Shown here in pieces: positions 34,765 through 44,148 of a stretch of 64,000 nt of DNA (positions within the stretch are counted from its first letter, which is position 1; every line of letters starts with the position of its first letter). The translations under genes and the position numbers were made by a program. The stretch comes from Caulobacter soli (GTDB lineage Bacteria; Pseudomonadota; Alphaproteobacteria; Caulobacterales; Caulobacteraceae): NCBI RefSeq assembly GCF_011045195.1, contig NZ_CP049199.1, forward strand, positions 434,001 to 498,000. Direction: 5' to 3'. The notes beneath the pieces were generated by a model. It was given only the letters and a program-made list of their open reading frames with translations. It did no database searches and was not told where the DNA came from.

Positions 34765-35477
34765 GCGATCCCGCCTTCGCGCCGACCCCGGCCCCCCGGG
34801 TCGAGACCCTGGAGATCGGCCAGGAGCGGCGTCCGGTCCTGATCCTGGACGGGCTGCTGACCGGCGCGGAGGCCCTGGTCGATTTCGCCGCCGTGACCGC
34901 CAGCCTGGCGCCGGTCAAGGCGGCCGCCAACTTCTATCCCGGCGTCCGCGCCCCGGCGCCGCCGGGCTATGTGCAGGCCCTGATCACCGCTCTGCGGCCG
35001 TATCTGGCGGAGACTTTCGGCGCGCCGGTCGGCGGCAAGGCCCACGTCACCTGCGCCCTGTCGATGGCCGCATTGCCGGCCGACCAGGCCAGCCTGCTCC
35101 AGCGCCTGCCGCACATCGACACCACCGCGCCGACCCAGCTGGCGATCCTGCACTATCTGTGCGGGCCCGAGCACGGTGGCACGGCCTTCTACCGACACCG
35201 CGCCACCGGCTTCGAGGCCGTCGACCCCGAGCGCGCGCCGACCTACCTGGCCGCGTTTCGCGAGGAGATCGCCACGCCGCCCGCGATCGCTGAGGGCTAT
35301 GTCGCCGCCTCCAACGCCCTCTACGAACAGACCGCCGTGGTCGCCCCGGTCTTCAACCGGATCGTGGTCTACGCCAGCAACCTGCTGCACGCGGGGATGC
35401 TGCCCGACCGTCCGGCCAGCCTCGATCCGCGCCTGGGTCGACTGACGGCCAACACCTTCTTCCGCTTCGAGCCCTGA
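34761..35477 (+). CDS. DUF6445-type protein, possible 2OG-Fe(II) oxygenase fold
   Basis: 238 aa, soluble. After an extended N-terminus it has a jelly-roll-like pattern with LQRLPHIDTTAPTQLAIL (His-x-Asp), then HYLCGPEHGGTAFYRH, then VYASNLLHAGM (His) and RLGRLTANTFFRF (Arg). His-x-Asp...His...Arg in this order is the ligand set of 2-oxoglutarate/Fe(II) oxygenases. It is the usual partner of the halogenase-like flavoprotein, and here its GTG overlaps that gene's stop, so the pair acts together. The family name comes from its pairing; the oxygenase idea is inference from spacing of these residues. Confidence 0.7.
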   Translation: MSDPAFAPTPAPRVETLEIGQERRPVLILDGLLTGAEALVDFAAVTASLAPVKAAANFYPGVRAPAPPGYVQALITALRPYLAETFGAPVGGKAHVTCALSMAALPADQASLLQRLPHIDTTAPTQLAILHYLCGPEHGGTAFYRHRATGFEAVDPERAPTYLAAFREEIATPPAIAEGYVAASNALYEQTAVVAPVFNRIVVYASNLLHAGMLPDRPASLDPRLGRLTANTFFRFEP

Positions 35478-35636
35478 TCGTCACGCGCCTGATAACCTCG
35501 GGCCTGCGCGCCAGCGCTGTCACGCGCTCAGAACCTTCAAGTCACGACAGGCATGTCCAAGCCCCGGGAGCGGGATCGTCCTAGCCTTCCGTCGGACTTC
35601 GGCGACACCCGCCGGATCGACAGAGAGGGCGGGCGC

Positions 35637-36662
35637 ATGACCACATCTTCCGGTGACCAGAGTTCGCGTGAGCAGGGCGTGAGCGAGGCCGAAGGCGCAT
35701 CGCGCCGCGGCGTCGTCACCAGCGGCCTGAGCCTGGCCCTTCTGAGCGCGCTGCCCGCCCTCTCCGCGTCCAAATCGTCCGCGGCGACGCCCAAGGCCTC
35801 GCCCAAACCCCCAGGAGACCACACCATGAGCAGCGGCTTCGTCACCACCAAGGACGGCACGCAGATCTTCTACAAGGACTGGGGTCCCAAGACCGCCCAG
35901 CCGATCGTGTTCCACCACGGCTGGCCGTTGAGCGCCGACGACTGGGACGCCCAGATGATGTTCTTCCTGGGCGAGGGCTTCCGGGTCATCGCTCACGACC
36001 GTCGCGGCCACGGCCGGTCCAGCCAGACCGACACCGGCAATGAGATGGACACCTACGCCGCCGACGTCATCACCCTGGCCGACCATCTGGACCTGAAGAA
36101 CGCCGTCCACGTCGGTCACTCGACCGGCGGCGGCGAGGCCATCCACTACGCGGCGCGCGCCAAGCCCGGCCGCGTGGCCAAGGTGGTGCTGATCGGCGCC
36201 GTGCCGCCGATCATGGTCAAGTCCGACAAGAATCCGGGCGGCCTGCCGATCGAGGTGTTCGACGGCTTCCGCACCGCCCAGAACGCCAACCGCGCCCAGT
36301 TCTTCCACGATATCGCCGCCGGCCCGTTCTATGGCTTCAACCGTCCGGGCGCGAAGGTCTCTCCGGCCGTCGTCGAGAACTGGTGGCGCCAGGGCATGAT
36401 GGGCGGCGCCAAGGCGCACTACGACTGCATCAAGGCCTTCTCGGAAACCGACTTCACCGAGGACATGAAGTCGGTCGACGTGCCGGTGTTCCTGATGCAC
36501 GGCGAGGACGACCAGATCGTGCCGATCGACGACAGCGCCCGCATCGGCATCAAGCTGCTGAAGAAGGGCACGCTGAAGACCTATCCGGGCTTCCCGCACG
36601 GCATGGCCACCACCCACGCCGATGTGATCAATCCGGACCTGCTGGCCTTCATCAAGGCCTAG
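35637..36662 (+). CDS. Alpha/beta hydrolase, non-haem chloroperoxidase-like, with optional Tat leader
   Basis: 341 aa from ATG 35637. The catalytic core (from [11 protein letters not shown]) has [26 protein letters not shown], the nucleophile Ser in [10 protein letters not shown], Asp in [10 protein letters not shown] and His in [11 protein letters not shown]. This is the cofactor-free haloperoxidase/esterase family, normally about 275 aa. The extra N-terminus holds [20 protein letters not shown], which looks like a twin-arginine signal. A second ATG at 35826 has a strong AGGAG 8 nt upstream and gives the standard-length cytoplasmic form (278 aa). Both starts are plausible; I report the longer. 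A terminator follows. Confidence 0.85.
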   Translation: MTTSSGDQSSREQGVSEAEGASRRGVVTSGLSLALLSALPALSASKSSAATPKASPKPPGDHTMSSGFVTTKDGTQIFYKDWGPKTAQPIVFHHGWPLSADDWDAQMMFFLGEGFRVIAHDRRGHGRSSQTDTGNEMDTYAADVITLADHLDLKNAVHVGHSTGGGEAIHYAARAKPGRVAKVVLIGAVPPIMVKSDKNPGGLPIEVFDGFRTAQNANRAQFFHDIAAGPFYGFNRPGAKVSPAVVENWWRQGMMGGAKAHYDCIKAFSETDFTEDMKSVDVPVFLMHGEDDQIVPIDDSARIGIKLLKKGTLKTYPGFPHGMATTHADVINPDLLAFIKA

Positions 36663-36684
36663 GTCTCTCTCGAGATCGCTGAAG

Positions 36685-36714
36685 GGGCGTCCGTCACCGA
36701 CGGACGCCCTTTTT
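36685..36714 (+). terminator. Intrinsic terminator between convergent genes
   Basis: GGGCGTCCGT (36685-36694) pairs with ACGGACGCCC (36700-36709), loop CACCG, then TTTTT. It lies 22 nt past the alpha/beta hydrolase stop and before the convergent LysR gene. On the minus strand it is preceded by AAAAA, giving a weaker T-run in the other direction only from TTC. Confidence 0.88.
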
Positions 36715-36764
36715 GCGTTTCGGGTCGACGCGACGAGGACCACGCACCGCGTTCGAAGCGAAAT

Positions 36765-37667
36765 CTACCCCACCGGCCGATCGCGGCTGAACACGGCGGC
36801 CAGGTGATCGATGAACGCTCGCACGGCCGGCGGCAGGCCGCGTCGGGTGGTGAAGACGATGTGGACGATCCCGTCCTCGGACCGCCAGTCGGGGAAGACC
36901 TGGACCAGGCGACCGTTGATCAGGTCGGCCTTGCAGACGTGATCGGGCAGGAAGGCGACGCCGGTATTGGCCGCCGCCGCGTCGCGCAGGGCCAGGAAGT
37001 CGCCGCAGGTCATGCGCGGCTCGTGGCGGACCGCGCAGGTCGCGCCGTCCGGCCCCAGGAGGTCCCAGACCAGTTCGCCCGACTGATCGGTGGGGCTGAG
37101 CGTGGGCAGGGTCGAAAGCTGGTCGATGGCCAGGTCGCGGCAGCGCGCGGCCAGTTGCGGTCCGGCCACCAGGATGCGGCGCGAGCGGCCCAGGGTGCGC
37201 ATGGTCAGAGCCGCGTCGGTGGTCAGCACGGTGCGCACCCGCAGAGCGACGTCGATCCGCTCGTCGATCAGGTCCACGGCGCGGTCGACCGCGATCACCT
37301 GCAGCCGCACCTTGGGGAACCGGGCCAGGAACTGCGGCAGGGTCGCCGACAGGGTCTCGACCAGGCCGGTGGGGCAACTGAAGCGGATCAGGCCGTGCGG
37401 TTCGCTCTTGGCCTCGGCGGCGACGGCGTCGGCCTGCTCAACGTCCAGGGCCACGATCCGGCAGCGCTCGTAGAAGGCCTGGCCGACCTCGGTAACCCGA
37501 AAGCGCCGGGTGGTGCGCTCGATTAGGCGGACGCCCAGCCGCGTCTCCAACTGGGCTATGCGGCGGCTCAGCGTCGACTTCGGCTGGCGCAGGGCGCGGC
37601 TGGCGGGCGCGAAGCCGCCATGGGTCACCACGGCGGCGTAGAGCAGGTAGTCGTTCAGGTCGGGCAT
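36765..37667 (-). CDS. LysR-family transcriptional regulator
   Basis: 300 aa. The N-terminal winged helix-turn-helix (about 5-65) includes [20 protein letters not shown] and [13 protein letters not shown]. The effector domain follows (about 90-295; [19 protein letters not shown]). It is divergent from the SDR gene, which starts 119 nt away, the classic arrangement of a LysR regulator and its target. A dyad lies directly upstream of its start. The inducer cannot be read from the sequence. Confidence 0.93.
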   Translation of the reverse strand: MPDLNDYLLYAAVVTHGGFAPASRALRQPKSTLSRRIAQLETRLGVRLIERTTRRFRVTEVGQAFYERCRIVALDVEQADAVAAEAKSEPHGLIRFSCPTGLVETLSATLPQFLARFPKVRLQVIAVDRAVDLIDERIDVALRVRTVLTTDAALTMRTLGRSRRILVAGPQLAARCRDLAIDQLSTLPTLSPTDQSGELVWDLLGPDGATCAVRHEPRMTCGDFLALRDAAAANTGVAFLPDHVCKADLINGRLVQVFPDWRSEDGIVHIVFTTRRGLPPAVRAFIDHLAAVFSRDRPVG

Positions 37668-37672
37668 GTCAT

Positions 37673-37690
37673 TGTCCCATTATCGAGACA
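37673..37690. promoter_or_regulatory. Candidate LysR box between lysR-type gene and SDR
   Basis: TGTC-N10-GACA (TGTCCCATTATCGAGACA) is an imperfect dyad with an AT core, 5 nt from the LysR gene start. It contains T-N11-A spacings as LysR boxes do. A location over the regulator's own start region would allow autorepression. Support is motif and position only. Confidence 0.35.
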
Positions 37691-37786
37691 GTTAGTGCCA
37701 CATTGGCCGACTACCGGCCAGATCGTTCCAGATGCATCTCTTTGTCCACGGCGAACGGTTCGCCGAGCAAGCCAAGGAGACTTCAG

Positions 37787-38542
37787 ATGACCGGCAAGTT
37801 CGACAACAAGGTGGTGGTGGTGACCGGCGGCACCAGCGGGATCGGCCTGGCCACCGCCAAGCAGTTCGCGGCAGAGGGCGCGAGCGTCTTCATCACCGGC
37901 CGCCGTCAGGCCGAGCTGGACGCGGCGGTCAAGGCGATCGGCGGCAAGACGGTGGGCGTGCGGGCCGACATGTCCAAGCTGGCCGACATCGACCGCCTCT
38001 ACGACGCCGTGCAGCAGCGCCACGCCCAGATCGACGCCCTGTTCGCCAACGCCGGCGGCGGCGACATGCTGCCGCTGGGCGCGATCACCGAGGAACAGTA
38101 CGAGGACATCTTCGGCCGCAACGTGAAGGGCGTGATCTTCACCGTGCAGAAGGCGCTGCCGCTGCTGCGCGACGGAGCCAGCGTGATCCTGACGGGTTCG
38201 ACCACGGCCAGCACCGGCACGGCCAATTTCAGCGTCTATAGCGCCTCCAAGGCCGCCGTGCGCAACCTGGCCCGCAGCTGGACCCTGGACCTCAAGGATC
38301 GTGGTATCCGCGTCAACGTGGTCAGCCCCGGACCGATCCGGACCCCGGGTCTGGTCGAGCTGGCCGGCACGGATCCCGCCGCGCAGCAGGGCCTACTGGA
38401 CTACATGGCCAGCCAGGTGCCGATCGGCCGCGTCGCCGAGCCGGACGAGGTGGCCAAGGCCGTGCTGTTCCTGGCCTCGGAAGACTCCGCCTTCATGGCC
38501 GGCTCGGAACTGGCCATCGACGGCGGCGTGGCCCAGGTCTAG
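37787..38542 (+). CDS. SDR-family NAD(P)-dependent oxidoreductase
   Basis: 251-aa classical short-chain dehydrogenase. [16 protein letters not shown] is the nucleotide-binding Gly motif, FANAGGG the NNAG-like motif, [10 protein letters not shown] the catalytic Ser, and [13 protein letters not shown] the YxxxK pair. [14 protein letters not shown] follows and [15 protein letters not shown] is the usual C-terminus. Start ATG 37787 is preceded by AAGGAGA. Divergent from the LysR gene and 23 nt upstream of an NTF2-like gene with which it is probably co-transcribed. Substrate unknown; ketoreductase or alcohol dehydrogenase activity are both possible. Confidence 0.94.
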   Translation: MTGKFDNKVVVVTGGTSGIGLATAKQFAAEGASVFITGRRQAELDAAVKAIGGKTVGVRADMSKLADIDRLYDAVQQRHAQIDALFANAGGGDMLPLGAITEEQYEDIFGRNVKGVIFTVQKALPLLRDGASVILTGSTTASTGTANFSVYSASKAAVRNLARSWTLDLKDRGIRVNVVSPGPIRTPGLVELAGTDPAAQQGLLDYMASQVPIGRVAEPDEVAKAVLFLASEDSAFMAGSELAIDGGVAQV

Positions 38543-38565
38543 GCGGCGCGAAGGGAGACACCATC

Positions 38566-38937
38566 ATGTCGACGACCATCGAAACCCTGCTGACCCGCAA
38601 CCTCCACGAGGTGTTCGGCGAGCCCGATCCGGCCAAGCGCGCGATCGCGATCCAGGCGCTGTACGCCCCCGACAGCGTTTTCTCCGATCCGCATGGCCAC
38701 TATGTCGGCCATCGCGTCTTGGAGGAGGCGGTCGCGGCGCTTCACGCCAAGCTGCCCGGCCATGTCTTCACGGTGATTAGCGGTCCCGACGTGCTGCGGG
38801 ACAGCGGCCGCCTGGCCTGGGCCTTCGGGCCGCCGGAGGATCCCCGGCGGGTCACGGGCCTTGACGTCGCCGTGGTGAAGGACGGCCGGATCGCGGCGCT
38901 CTACACGTTCCTGGATGCGCCTCGCGCCGAGGGCTAG
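38566..38937 (+). CDS. NTF2-like / SnoaL-type small protein
   Basis: 123 aa with the cone-fold pattern: a helix with NLHEVFGEPDPAKRAIAIQA, LYAPDSVFSDPHGHYVGH, then beta strands (VFTVISGPDVLRDSGRLAWAF; AVVKDGRIAALYTFLD). This is the polyketide-cyclase/nuclear-transport-factor-2-like superfamily, which includes small isomerases, dehydratases and pure ligand binders. It follows the SDR gene closely, a common pairing in which the LysR regulator controls both. No assigned catalytic residue can be inferred with certainty. Confidence 0.85.
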   Translation: MSTTIETLLTRNLHEVFGEPDPAKRAIAIQALYAPDSVFSDPHGHYVGHRVLEEAVAALHAKLPGHVFTVISGPDVLRDSGRLAWAFGPPEDPRRVTGLDVAVVKDGRIAALYTFLDAPRAEG

Positions 38938-38968
38938 GGCCAAGCGAAATCTAAACGCCGTGCGTGGT

Positions 38969-39054
38969 CCTCGTCCTTCGACAGGCTCAGGATGAGGACC
39001 ATGTACAGGTCTCGGCATTCGGAAACCTCATCCTGAGCTTGTCGAAGGACGAGG
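38969..39054. repeat. Large inverted repeat with 29-bp arms
   Basis: Arm one (38969-38997) and arm two (39026-39054) are reverse complements with a single mismatch, separated by 28 nt. The shared core is CCTTCGACAAGCTCAGGATG in one orientation. The same core sequence is a familiar dispersed intergenic element in Caulobacterales and sphingomonads. It sits between convergent genes, where it may end transcription from both sides, although there is no T-run. Confidence 0.88.
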
Positions 39055-39085
39055 TTTTCGCCTCCCGAGCTGGATGTCGGTCCTC

Positions 39086-40741
39086 CTAGCCGGCCCCTAC
39101 CGTCAGGATCGCCGAGGTCCAGCCGTCCAGAGTGACGGTCTGGGCCTCGATCCCGGCGGCTCCGAAGGCGACGCCCGAGATCGGATGTTCGGCGGGAACG
39201 GCGTAGCGCACCGTGTCCCGTCCGAAGTTCAGCAGCACCAGTAGGCCGCCCCGGCGGTAGGCGAAGACCTGCTCATGGTCGGGGTCGATGTCGCGGTAGT
39301 CGCCCTCGCGCAGGTCGACGCAACCGCGCCGCCAGGCGATCAGGGCGCGGGTGTGGGCCAGCACCGAATCCGGCCGCGCGGCCTGGTCCTCGGCGTTGAT
39401 CGCCGCCGTATTCGGATTGACCGCCAGCCATGGTCGCCCCGTCGTGAAGCCGCCACTAGGGCCCGCCGTCCACTGCATCGGCGTGCGGCTGTTGTCGCGG
39501 CCCATGGCCCGGGCGTTGGCCAGGTATTCTTCTTCCGAGACCCGATGCTTCACGTCGCGCCAGCGGCCCGAGACCTCCAGGTCGTCGAAGTCGTCCAGAG
39601 TCTGGAACGGATAGTTGGTCATGCCCAGCTCCTCGCCCTGATAGAGGAACGGCGTGCCGCGCTGGGTCAGGATCAGGGTGTTGATCACCTTCGCCGAGCG
39701 CTCGACCCAGGCTGGATCGTCGTCGCCGAAATGCGAGACCGAGCGCGGGTTGTCGTGGTTGGACAGGAACTGGGTGTTCCAGCCGAACGGCTCCGCCGCC
39801 TGGTCCAGCTGGGTGTAGAGCGCCTTCAGCCGGGGCAGGGTCCAGGTGGTCTTGCGCCAGCCGTCGATGTCCATCCGCACGATGTCGAAATTGATCACCA
39901 GGTTCAGCTCGCCGCGCCGGCTGTCCATCAGGTCGCGGGCCGCGTCGGGCGTGACACCGAAGGCCTCGCCGACGGTCAGGGTGTCGTAGTGGTCCAGGAC
40001 CTCGCGGCGCATCTCGCGCAGATGGTCGTGCAGCTTGGGGCCGGCGGCGTAGACGAACTGCGGCGCGCGGCGCTGCTCCGGCGTCAGGTCGGGCAGGCCG
40101 GGCTGCTTGGAAATGAACGGAATGACGTCCATCCGAAAGCCCGACACGCCCTTGTCGAGCCAGAACCGCATGAGGTCATGGACCTCCTCGCGAACCTTGG
40201 GGTTTTCCCAGTTCAGGTCCGGTTGCTTGGCGGCGAAATAGTGCAGGTAGTATTGGCCGCTGCCCTCGTCGAAGGTCCAGGCCGGGCCGCCGAAGAAGGC
40301 GCCGTAGTTGTTGGGCGGGCCGCCTTCCTTGCCGTCACGCCAGATGTAGTAATCCCTGTACGGATTATCGCGGCTCTTGCGGCTCTCGACGAACCAGGCG
40401 TGCTCGTCGCTGGAGTGATTGACCACCAGGTCGATGATCAGCCGCATGCCGCGCGCCGTCATCCCGGCCAGCATGGCGTCGAAGTCGGCCATGGTCCCGA
40501 ACTGGGCCATCACCTTGCGATAGTCGCGGATGTCGTAGCCGTTGTCGGCGTTGGGGCTGTCGAAGTGCGGGCTGAGCCAGACCACATCGACGCCCAGGTC
40601 CTTCAGGTAGTCCAGCCTGGCCGTGATCCCCGGCAGGTCGCCCACCCCGTCGCCGTTCGTATCGAGGAACGAGCGCGGATAGATCTGGTAGACGACGGCG
40701 TCCTTCCACCAGGGGCGCGGCGCCGGTTGGTCATCGAGCAC
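39086..40741 (-). CDS. GH13 alpha-glucosidase (oligo-1,6-glucosidase-like)
   Basis: 551 aa from GTG 40741, preceded by GGAGAG; a TTG at 40768 is in frame but lies inside the end of kdpE. The four GH13 regions are visible: IIDLVVNHSSDEHAWF, GFRMDVIPF (nucleophile Asp), VGEAFG (acid Glu) and FLSNHDNPR (transition-state Asp). VVYQIYPRSFLDTNGDGVGD is the calcium-site motif of GH13 subfamilies that act on maltose, isomaltose or sucrose. No signal peptide, so cytoplasmic. It is 17 nt downstream of kdpE, on the same strand; its regulation by the Kdp system is doubtful. Confidence 0.93.
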   Translation of the reverse strand: MLDDQPAPRPWWKDAVVYQIYPRSFLDTNGDGVGDLPGITARLDYLKDLGVDVVWLSPHFDSPNADNGYDIRDYRKVMAQFGTMADFDAMLAGMTARGMRLIIDLVVNHSSDEHAWFVESRKSRDNPYRDYYIWRDGKEGGPPNNYGAFFGGPAWTFDEGSGQYYLHYFAAKQPDLNWENPKVREEVHDLMRFWLDKGVSGFRMDVIPFISKQPGLPDLTPEQRRAPQFVYAAGPKLHDHLREMRREVLDHYDTLTVGEAFGVTPDAARDLMDSRRGELNLVINFDIVRMDIDGWRKTTWTLPRLKALYTQLDQAAEPFGWNTQFLSNHDNPRSVSHFGDDDPAWVERSAKVINTLILTQRGTPFLYQGEELGMTNYPFQTLDDFDDLEVSGRWRDVKHRVSEEEYLANARAMGRDNSRTPMQWTAGPSGGFTTGRPWLAVNPNTAAINAEDQAARPDSVLAHTRALIAWRRGCVDLREGDYRDIDPDHEQVFAYRRGGLLVLLNFGRDTVRYAVPAEHPISGVAFGAAGIEAQTVTLDGWTSAILTVGAG

Positions 40742-40757
40742 GAGCCGTCTCTCCGCG

Positions 40758-41447
40758 TCAGGCGACAAACCGGTAGCCGATCCCCGGTTCGGTCAGGATG
40801 ATCTTCGGCGTCGCCGGATCGGCCTCCAGCTTGTGGCGAAGCTGGCCGACGAAGACGCGCAGATACTGGGTGTCGTGGGCGTGGGCCGCGCCCCAGACGG
40901 CGACCAGAAGTTCCTTGTGGGTCAGCACCTTGCCCGCGCCCAGCGCCAGGCGGACCAGCAGGTCGTATTCCTTGGGCGAGACCTTCACGGGCGTCCCGCC
41001 CCGGGTGACCAGCCGCTTTTCCAGGTCGATCTCGACGTCGCCCGCGCGGATCGGCCCGGTGGGCGCCGGCGCGCGCGCGGACTGGCGCAGGGCGACGCGC
41101 AGCCGGGCCAGCAGCTCGCCCACCCCGAAAGGCTTTTCGACATAGTCGTTGGCGCCCCGGTCCAGGGCCTCGATCTTCTCGACCTCGCGGTCGCGGGCCG
41201 ACAGGATGACGATCGGCCCGTCATAGAAGGCCCGGGCCTTGGCCAGCACCTCCTTGCCGTCCATGTCGGGCAGGCCCAGGTCCAGCACCACGGCGTCGGG
41301 CGACCACAGGGCGATGCCGCGCAGGCCCTCCTGGCCGCTGTCGGCGCGCAAGGGCTCGTAGCCGGCCGCGTCCAGCGCGGGGCCGAGGAACCGGTGGATC
41401 TGGGGCTCGTCGTCGATGACGAGGATGCGATGGCGAAGCGCGGTCAT
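40758..41447 (-). CDS. kdpE: KdpE response regulator
   Basis: 229-aa OmpR/PhoB-type regulator. The receiver has ILVIDDEPQIHRFL, the phosphoacceptor in AVVLDLGLPDMDG, and Lys in YVEKPFG; the C-terminal winged helix includes VSPKEYDLLVRLALG and ILTEPGIGYRF. It lies 7 nt after kdpD and is the last gene of the kdp run. Phosphorylated by KdpD, it activates kdpFABC; a KdpE-like box is found at 49603-49619. Confidence 0.95.
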   Translation of the reverse strand: MTALRHRILVIDDEPQIHRFLGPALDAAGYEPLRADSGQEGLRGIALWSPDAVVLDLGLPDMDGKEVLAKARAFYDGPIVILSARDREVEKIEALDRGANDYVEKPFGVGELLARLRVALRQSARAPAPTGPIRAGDVEIDLEKRLVTRGGTPVKVSPKEYDLLVRLALGAGKVLTHKELLVAVWGAAHAHDTQYLRVFVGQLRHKLEADPATPKIILTEPGIGYRFVA

Positions 41448-41454
41448 GATGCAG

Positions 41455-44148
41455 TCATAGCAGGTGATGCGGCGTGGCGATCGTCTTGGGCAGACTGATC
41501 AGCACGCGCGTGCCCTTGCCGTCGTGGATCGGGCTGGCGGCGGCGATCCGCCCGCCCATGGCGTCGATGAAGCCCTTGGCGATCGACAGGCCCAGGCCCG
41601 CGCCCTGGCTGCGGTCGCTGGGCTCGTCCATGCGGCGGAATTTCTCGAAGACGTGTTCCAGCTCGGTCGGCGGGATGCCGCGTCCCTCGTCCTCGATGCT
41701 GATCACCAGGTTGGAGCGGTCCTCGTAGGCGGCCATCTCGATCCGCGCCTCGGGCGGGCTGTAGGCGATGGCGTTCTCAAGGACATTGACCACAACCTGT
41801 TCCAGCAGGCTGGCGTCGGCCTGGACCAGGGTGAGCTCGGCGGGGAAGTCGCGGCTCAGATCGCGGCCGCCCAGGCGGCGCGAGACGCGGTCGGCGGCGG
41901 CGTTGAGCACGTCGCGCACGTCGATCCATTCGGACCGCAGGCGCAGGGCGCCGCCTTCGATGCGGGTCATGTCCAGCAGGTTGGCGACATAGCGGTTCAG
42001 CCGTTCGGCCTCCTCGCGAATGCTGACGATCAGGTCGTCGCGCACCGGCTTGGTCAGCTTGTCGCCGTAGTCGATCAGGGTGGTCGAGGCGCCCAGCACC
42101 GTCGACAGCGGCGTGCGCAGGTCGTGGCTGACCGAGTTCATCAGAGCCGAGCGGAAGCGGTCGGCGCGGCGCAGGGTCTCGGCCTCCACGGCCTCGGTCG
42201 CCAGGCGCGAGCGCTCCAGCGCCACCGCGCCCTGTTCCAACAGGGCCAGGACCAGGCGTTCGTCGTCGGAACCCGCCGCCAGGATCCCGGCCTCGACGCC
42301 CGCCACGCCGGTCCGGCCGCGCACGCCGTCCAGTGGCCAGAAGGTCCAGCGAGCCTGGGGCAGGGTGCCCGTGCCGGCCCCGGCCGGCTCGCCGCGCTCC
42401 CAGGCCCAGCGGGCGGCGGCCATGGGGGCGGCGTCCAGCGGCTCGAGGTCCGGCGAGCCGGCGACCGGAACGATCTCGCCATCGGTGGGCAGCAGGACCA
42501 GGGTCCGCGCCCCGGCGGCCGCCGCGACCTGCTCGGCCAGGGCCCGGGCGACGGCCTCGCGGCCCGCCCCGGCCGACAGCGTGCGGCTGGCGGCCAGCAG
42601 GGTGGCCACGGCGGCGGCGCGGCGCTGCGAGCCCAGGGCCTGGTCCCGGACCCGGCCCGCCAGTCCGCCCGAGGCCAGGGCCACCGCCCAGAACACCACC
42701 AGGGTCAGGAAGTCGGTCGGCGCCCCGATGGCCAGCGTGTAGCGGGGCTCCAGGAACAGGTAGTTGTAGACGAAGAAGGCGACGGTCGCCGCCGCCAGGG
42801 CCGGCCGCAGCCCGTGCATCACCCCCGCCGCCAGCACCGCGGCCAGGAAGATCATCCCCAGGTCGACCCGGTCGAAGGCGACGTCCAGGCCCCAGGCCGC
42901 CAGGGTCGCGGCCAGCACGAACAGGGCGCCGACCGCATAGCCCTGCCAGGGACCCAGGCCCAGTCGCCGGGGCGGTCGCGGCTCGCGCTCGTGTCCGGCC
43001 TCGGTGACCACGTGGATCGCCTCGCCCCGCGCCTCGCGCAGCAGCGCCGCCGCCAGCGAGCGGCCCAGCGCCTCGCGCCAGCGACTGTCGGCCGACTTGC
43101 CGATGACGATCTGGGTGACGTTGTTGCGCCGGGCGTAGGCCATCACCGCCGCGACGATGTCGCCGCCGGTCAGGGCGACGGTCGCGCCGCCCAGCTGCTC
43201 GGCCAGGCGGAAGGCCTCGCGCAGCCGCACCGAGCCCTCGGCCCCGACCGCCGGCCGGTCGGTGCGCTCGACATGGGCCACGGTCCAGGGGGCATCCATC
43301 ATCATGTCCGACAGCCGGCGACCGGCCCGGACCAGGCCGCCGGCCATGGCGTCGCCGCCCACCAGCACCAGGATGCGCTCGCCCGCCGCCCACGGCCCGT
43401 CGACGCCCTTCTCGCGCATGGCCGCGACCAGCTGGTCGTCGACGGTCTGGGCCGCGCGGCGCAGGGCCAGCTCGCGCAGGGCCGTCAGGTTCTCGATCTT
43501 GAAGAAATTCTCGGACGCCAGGCGCGCGGTCTCGGGCACATAGACCTTGCCGGCCGTCATCCGCTCGCGCAGCTCGTCGGGCGTGATGTCGACGACCTCG
43601 ATGTCGTCGGCCCGCGACAGGGCGCTGTCGGGCACGGTCTCGCGCTGGCGCACGCCGGTGATCCGCTGGACCACGTCGACCAGGCTTTCCAGGTGCTGGA
43701 CGTTCAGGGTTGTCCAGACATCGATGCCCGCCGCCAGCAGTTCTTCGACATCCTGCCAGCGCTTGGGGTGGCGTGAGCCGGGGGCGTTGGAATGGGCGTA
43801 TTCGTCGACCAGCAGCAGCTTGGGCTTGCGGGCCAGGGCCGCGTCCAGGTCGAACTCCATCAGCACGCGGCCGCGATGGTCGATCGGTTGCCGCGCCAGC
43901 ACGTCCATGCCGCGCAGCAGGCTCTCGGTCTCGCGGCGGCCATGGGTTTCGACCAGGCCGACCAGCACGTCCTGGCCCTCGGCCTTGCGGCGCCGGGCGG
44001 CGCGCAGCATCTCGTAGGTCTTGCCGACCCCGGGGGCCATGCCCAGAAACACCTTGAGGCGCCCCCGGCTCGCCTTGTTGGCGGCGGCCAGGAGCGCCTC
44101 CGGATCCGGACGGCCCTTTTCGGTGTATTTGGGATCGTCCGCTGGCAA
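41455..44148 (-). CDS. kdpD: KdpD potassium/turgor sensor histidine kinase
   Basis: 897 aa. The N-terminal KdpD domain has the Walker A motif GMAPGVGKTYEML and DEYAHSNAPGSRHPKRW. A USP-like domain (about 245-370) follows, then four membrane segments (about 400-500, DUF4118), a GAF-like region, HisKA with SVSHDLRTPLSTVLG (phosphorylated His) and HATPase with NVLENAIAYSPP and GAGLGLSIAKGF. Start TTG 44148 follows the kdpC stop directly (TAGTTG), with AAAGGCGG upstream. All parts are intact. It reads low K+ or osmotic stress and phosphorylates KdpE. Confidence 0.95.
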   Translation of the reverse strand: MPADDPKYTEKGRPDPEALLAAANKASRGRLKVFLGMAPGVGKTYEMLRAARRRKAEGQDVLVGLVETHGRRETESLLRGMDVLARQPIDHRGRVLMEFDLDAALARKPKLLLVDEYAHSNAPGSRHPKRWQDVEELLAAGIDVWTTLNVQHLESLVDVVQRITGVRQRETVPDSALSRADDIEVVDITPDELRERMTAGKVYVPETARLASENFFKIENLTALRELALRRAAQTVDDQLVAAMREKGVDGPWAAGERILVLVGGDAMAGGLVRAGRRLSDMMMDAPWTVAHVERTDRPAVGAEGSVRLREAFRLAEQLGGATVALTGGDIVAAVMAYARRNNVTQIVIGKSADSRWREALGRSLAAALLREARGEAIHVVTEAGHEREPRPPRRLGLGPWQGYAVGALFVLAATLAAWGLDVAFDRVDLGMIFLAAVLAAGVMHGLRPALAAATVAFFVYNYLFLEPRYTLAIGAPTDFLTLVVFWAVALASGGLAGRVRDQALGSQRRAAAVATLLAASRTLSAGAGREAVARALAEQVAAAAGARTLVLLPTDGEIVPVAGSPDLEPLDAAPMAAARWAWERGEPAGAGTGTLPQARWTFWPLDGVRGRTGVAGVEAGILAAGSDDERLVLALLEQGAVALERSRLATEAVEAETLRRADRFRSALMNSVSHDLRTPLSTVLGASTTLIDYGDKLTKPVRDDLIVSIREEAERLNRYVANLLDMTRIEGGALRLRSEWIDVRDVLNAAADRVSRRLGGRDLSRDFPAELTLVQADASLLEQVVVNVLENAIAYSPPEARIEMAAYEDRSNLVISIEDEGRGIPPTELEHVFEKFRRMDEPSDRSQGAGLGLSIAKGFIDAMGGRIAAASPIHDGKGTRVLISLPKTIATPHHLL

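Noticed and set aside
32880..35477. 865-residue frame covering halogenase and DUF6445 genes
   Set aside because: Its first two thirds are the halogenase gene out of frame; only the last 238 residues (from GTG 34761) are real.
41464..43776. Plus-strand frame antisense to kdpD
   Set aside because: Shadow of a high-GC gene; kdpD shows all kinase motifs.
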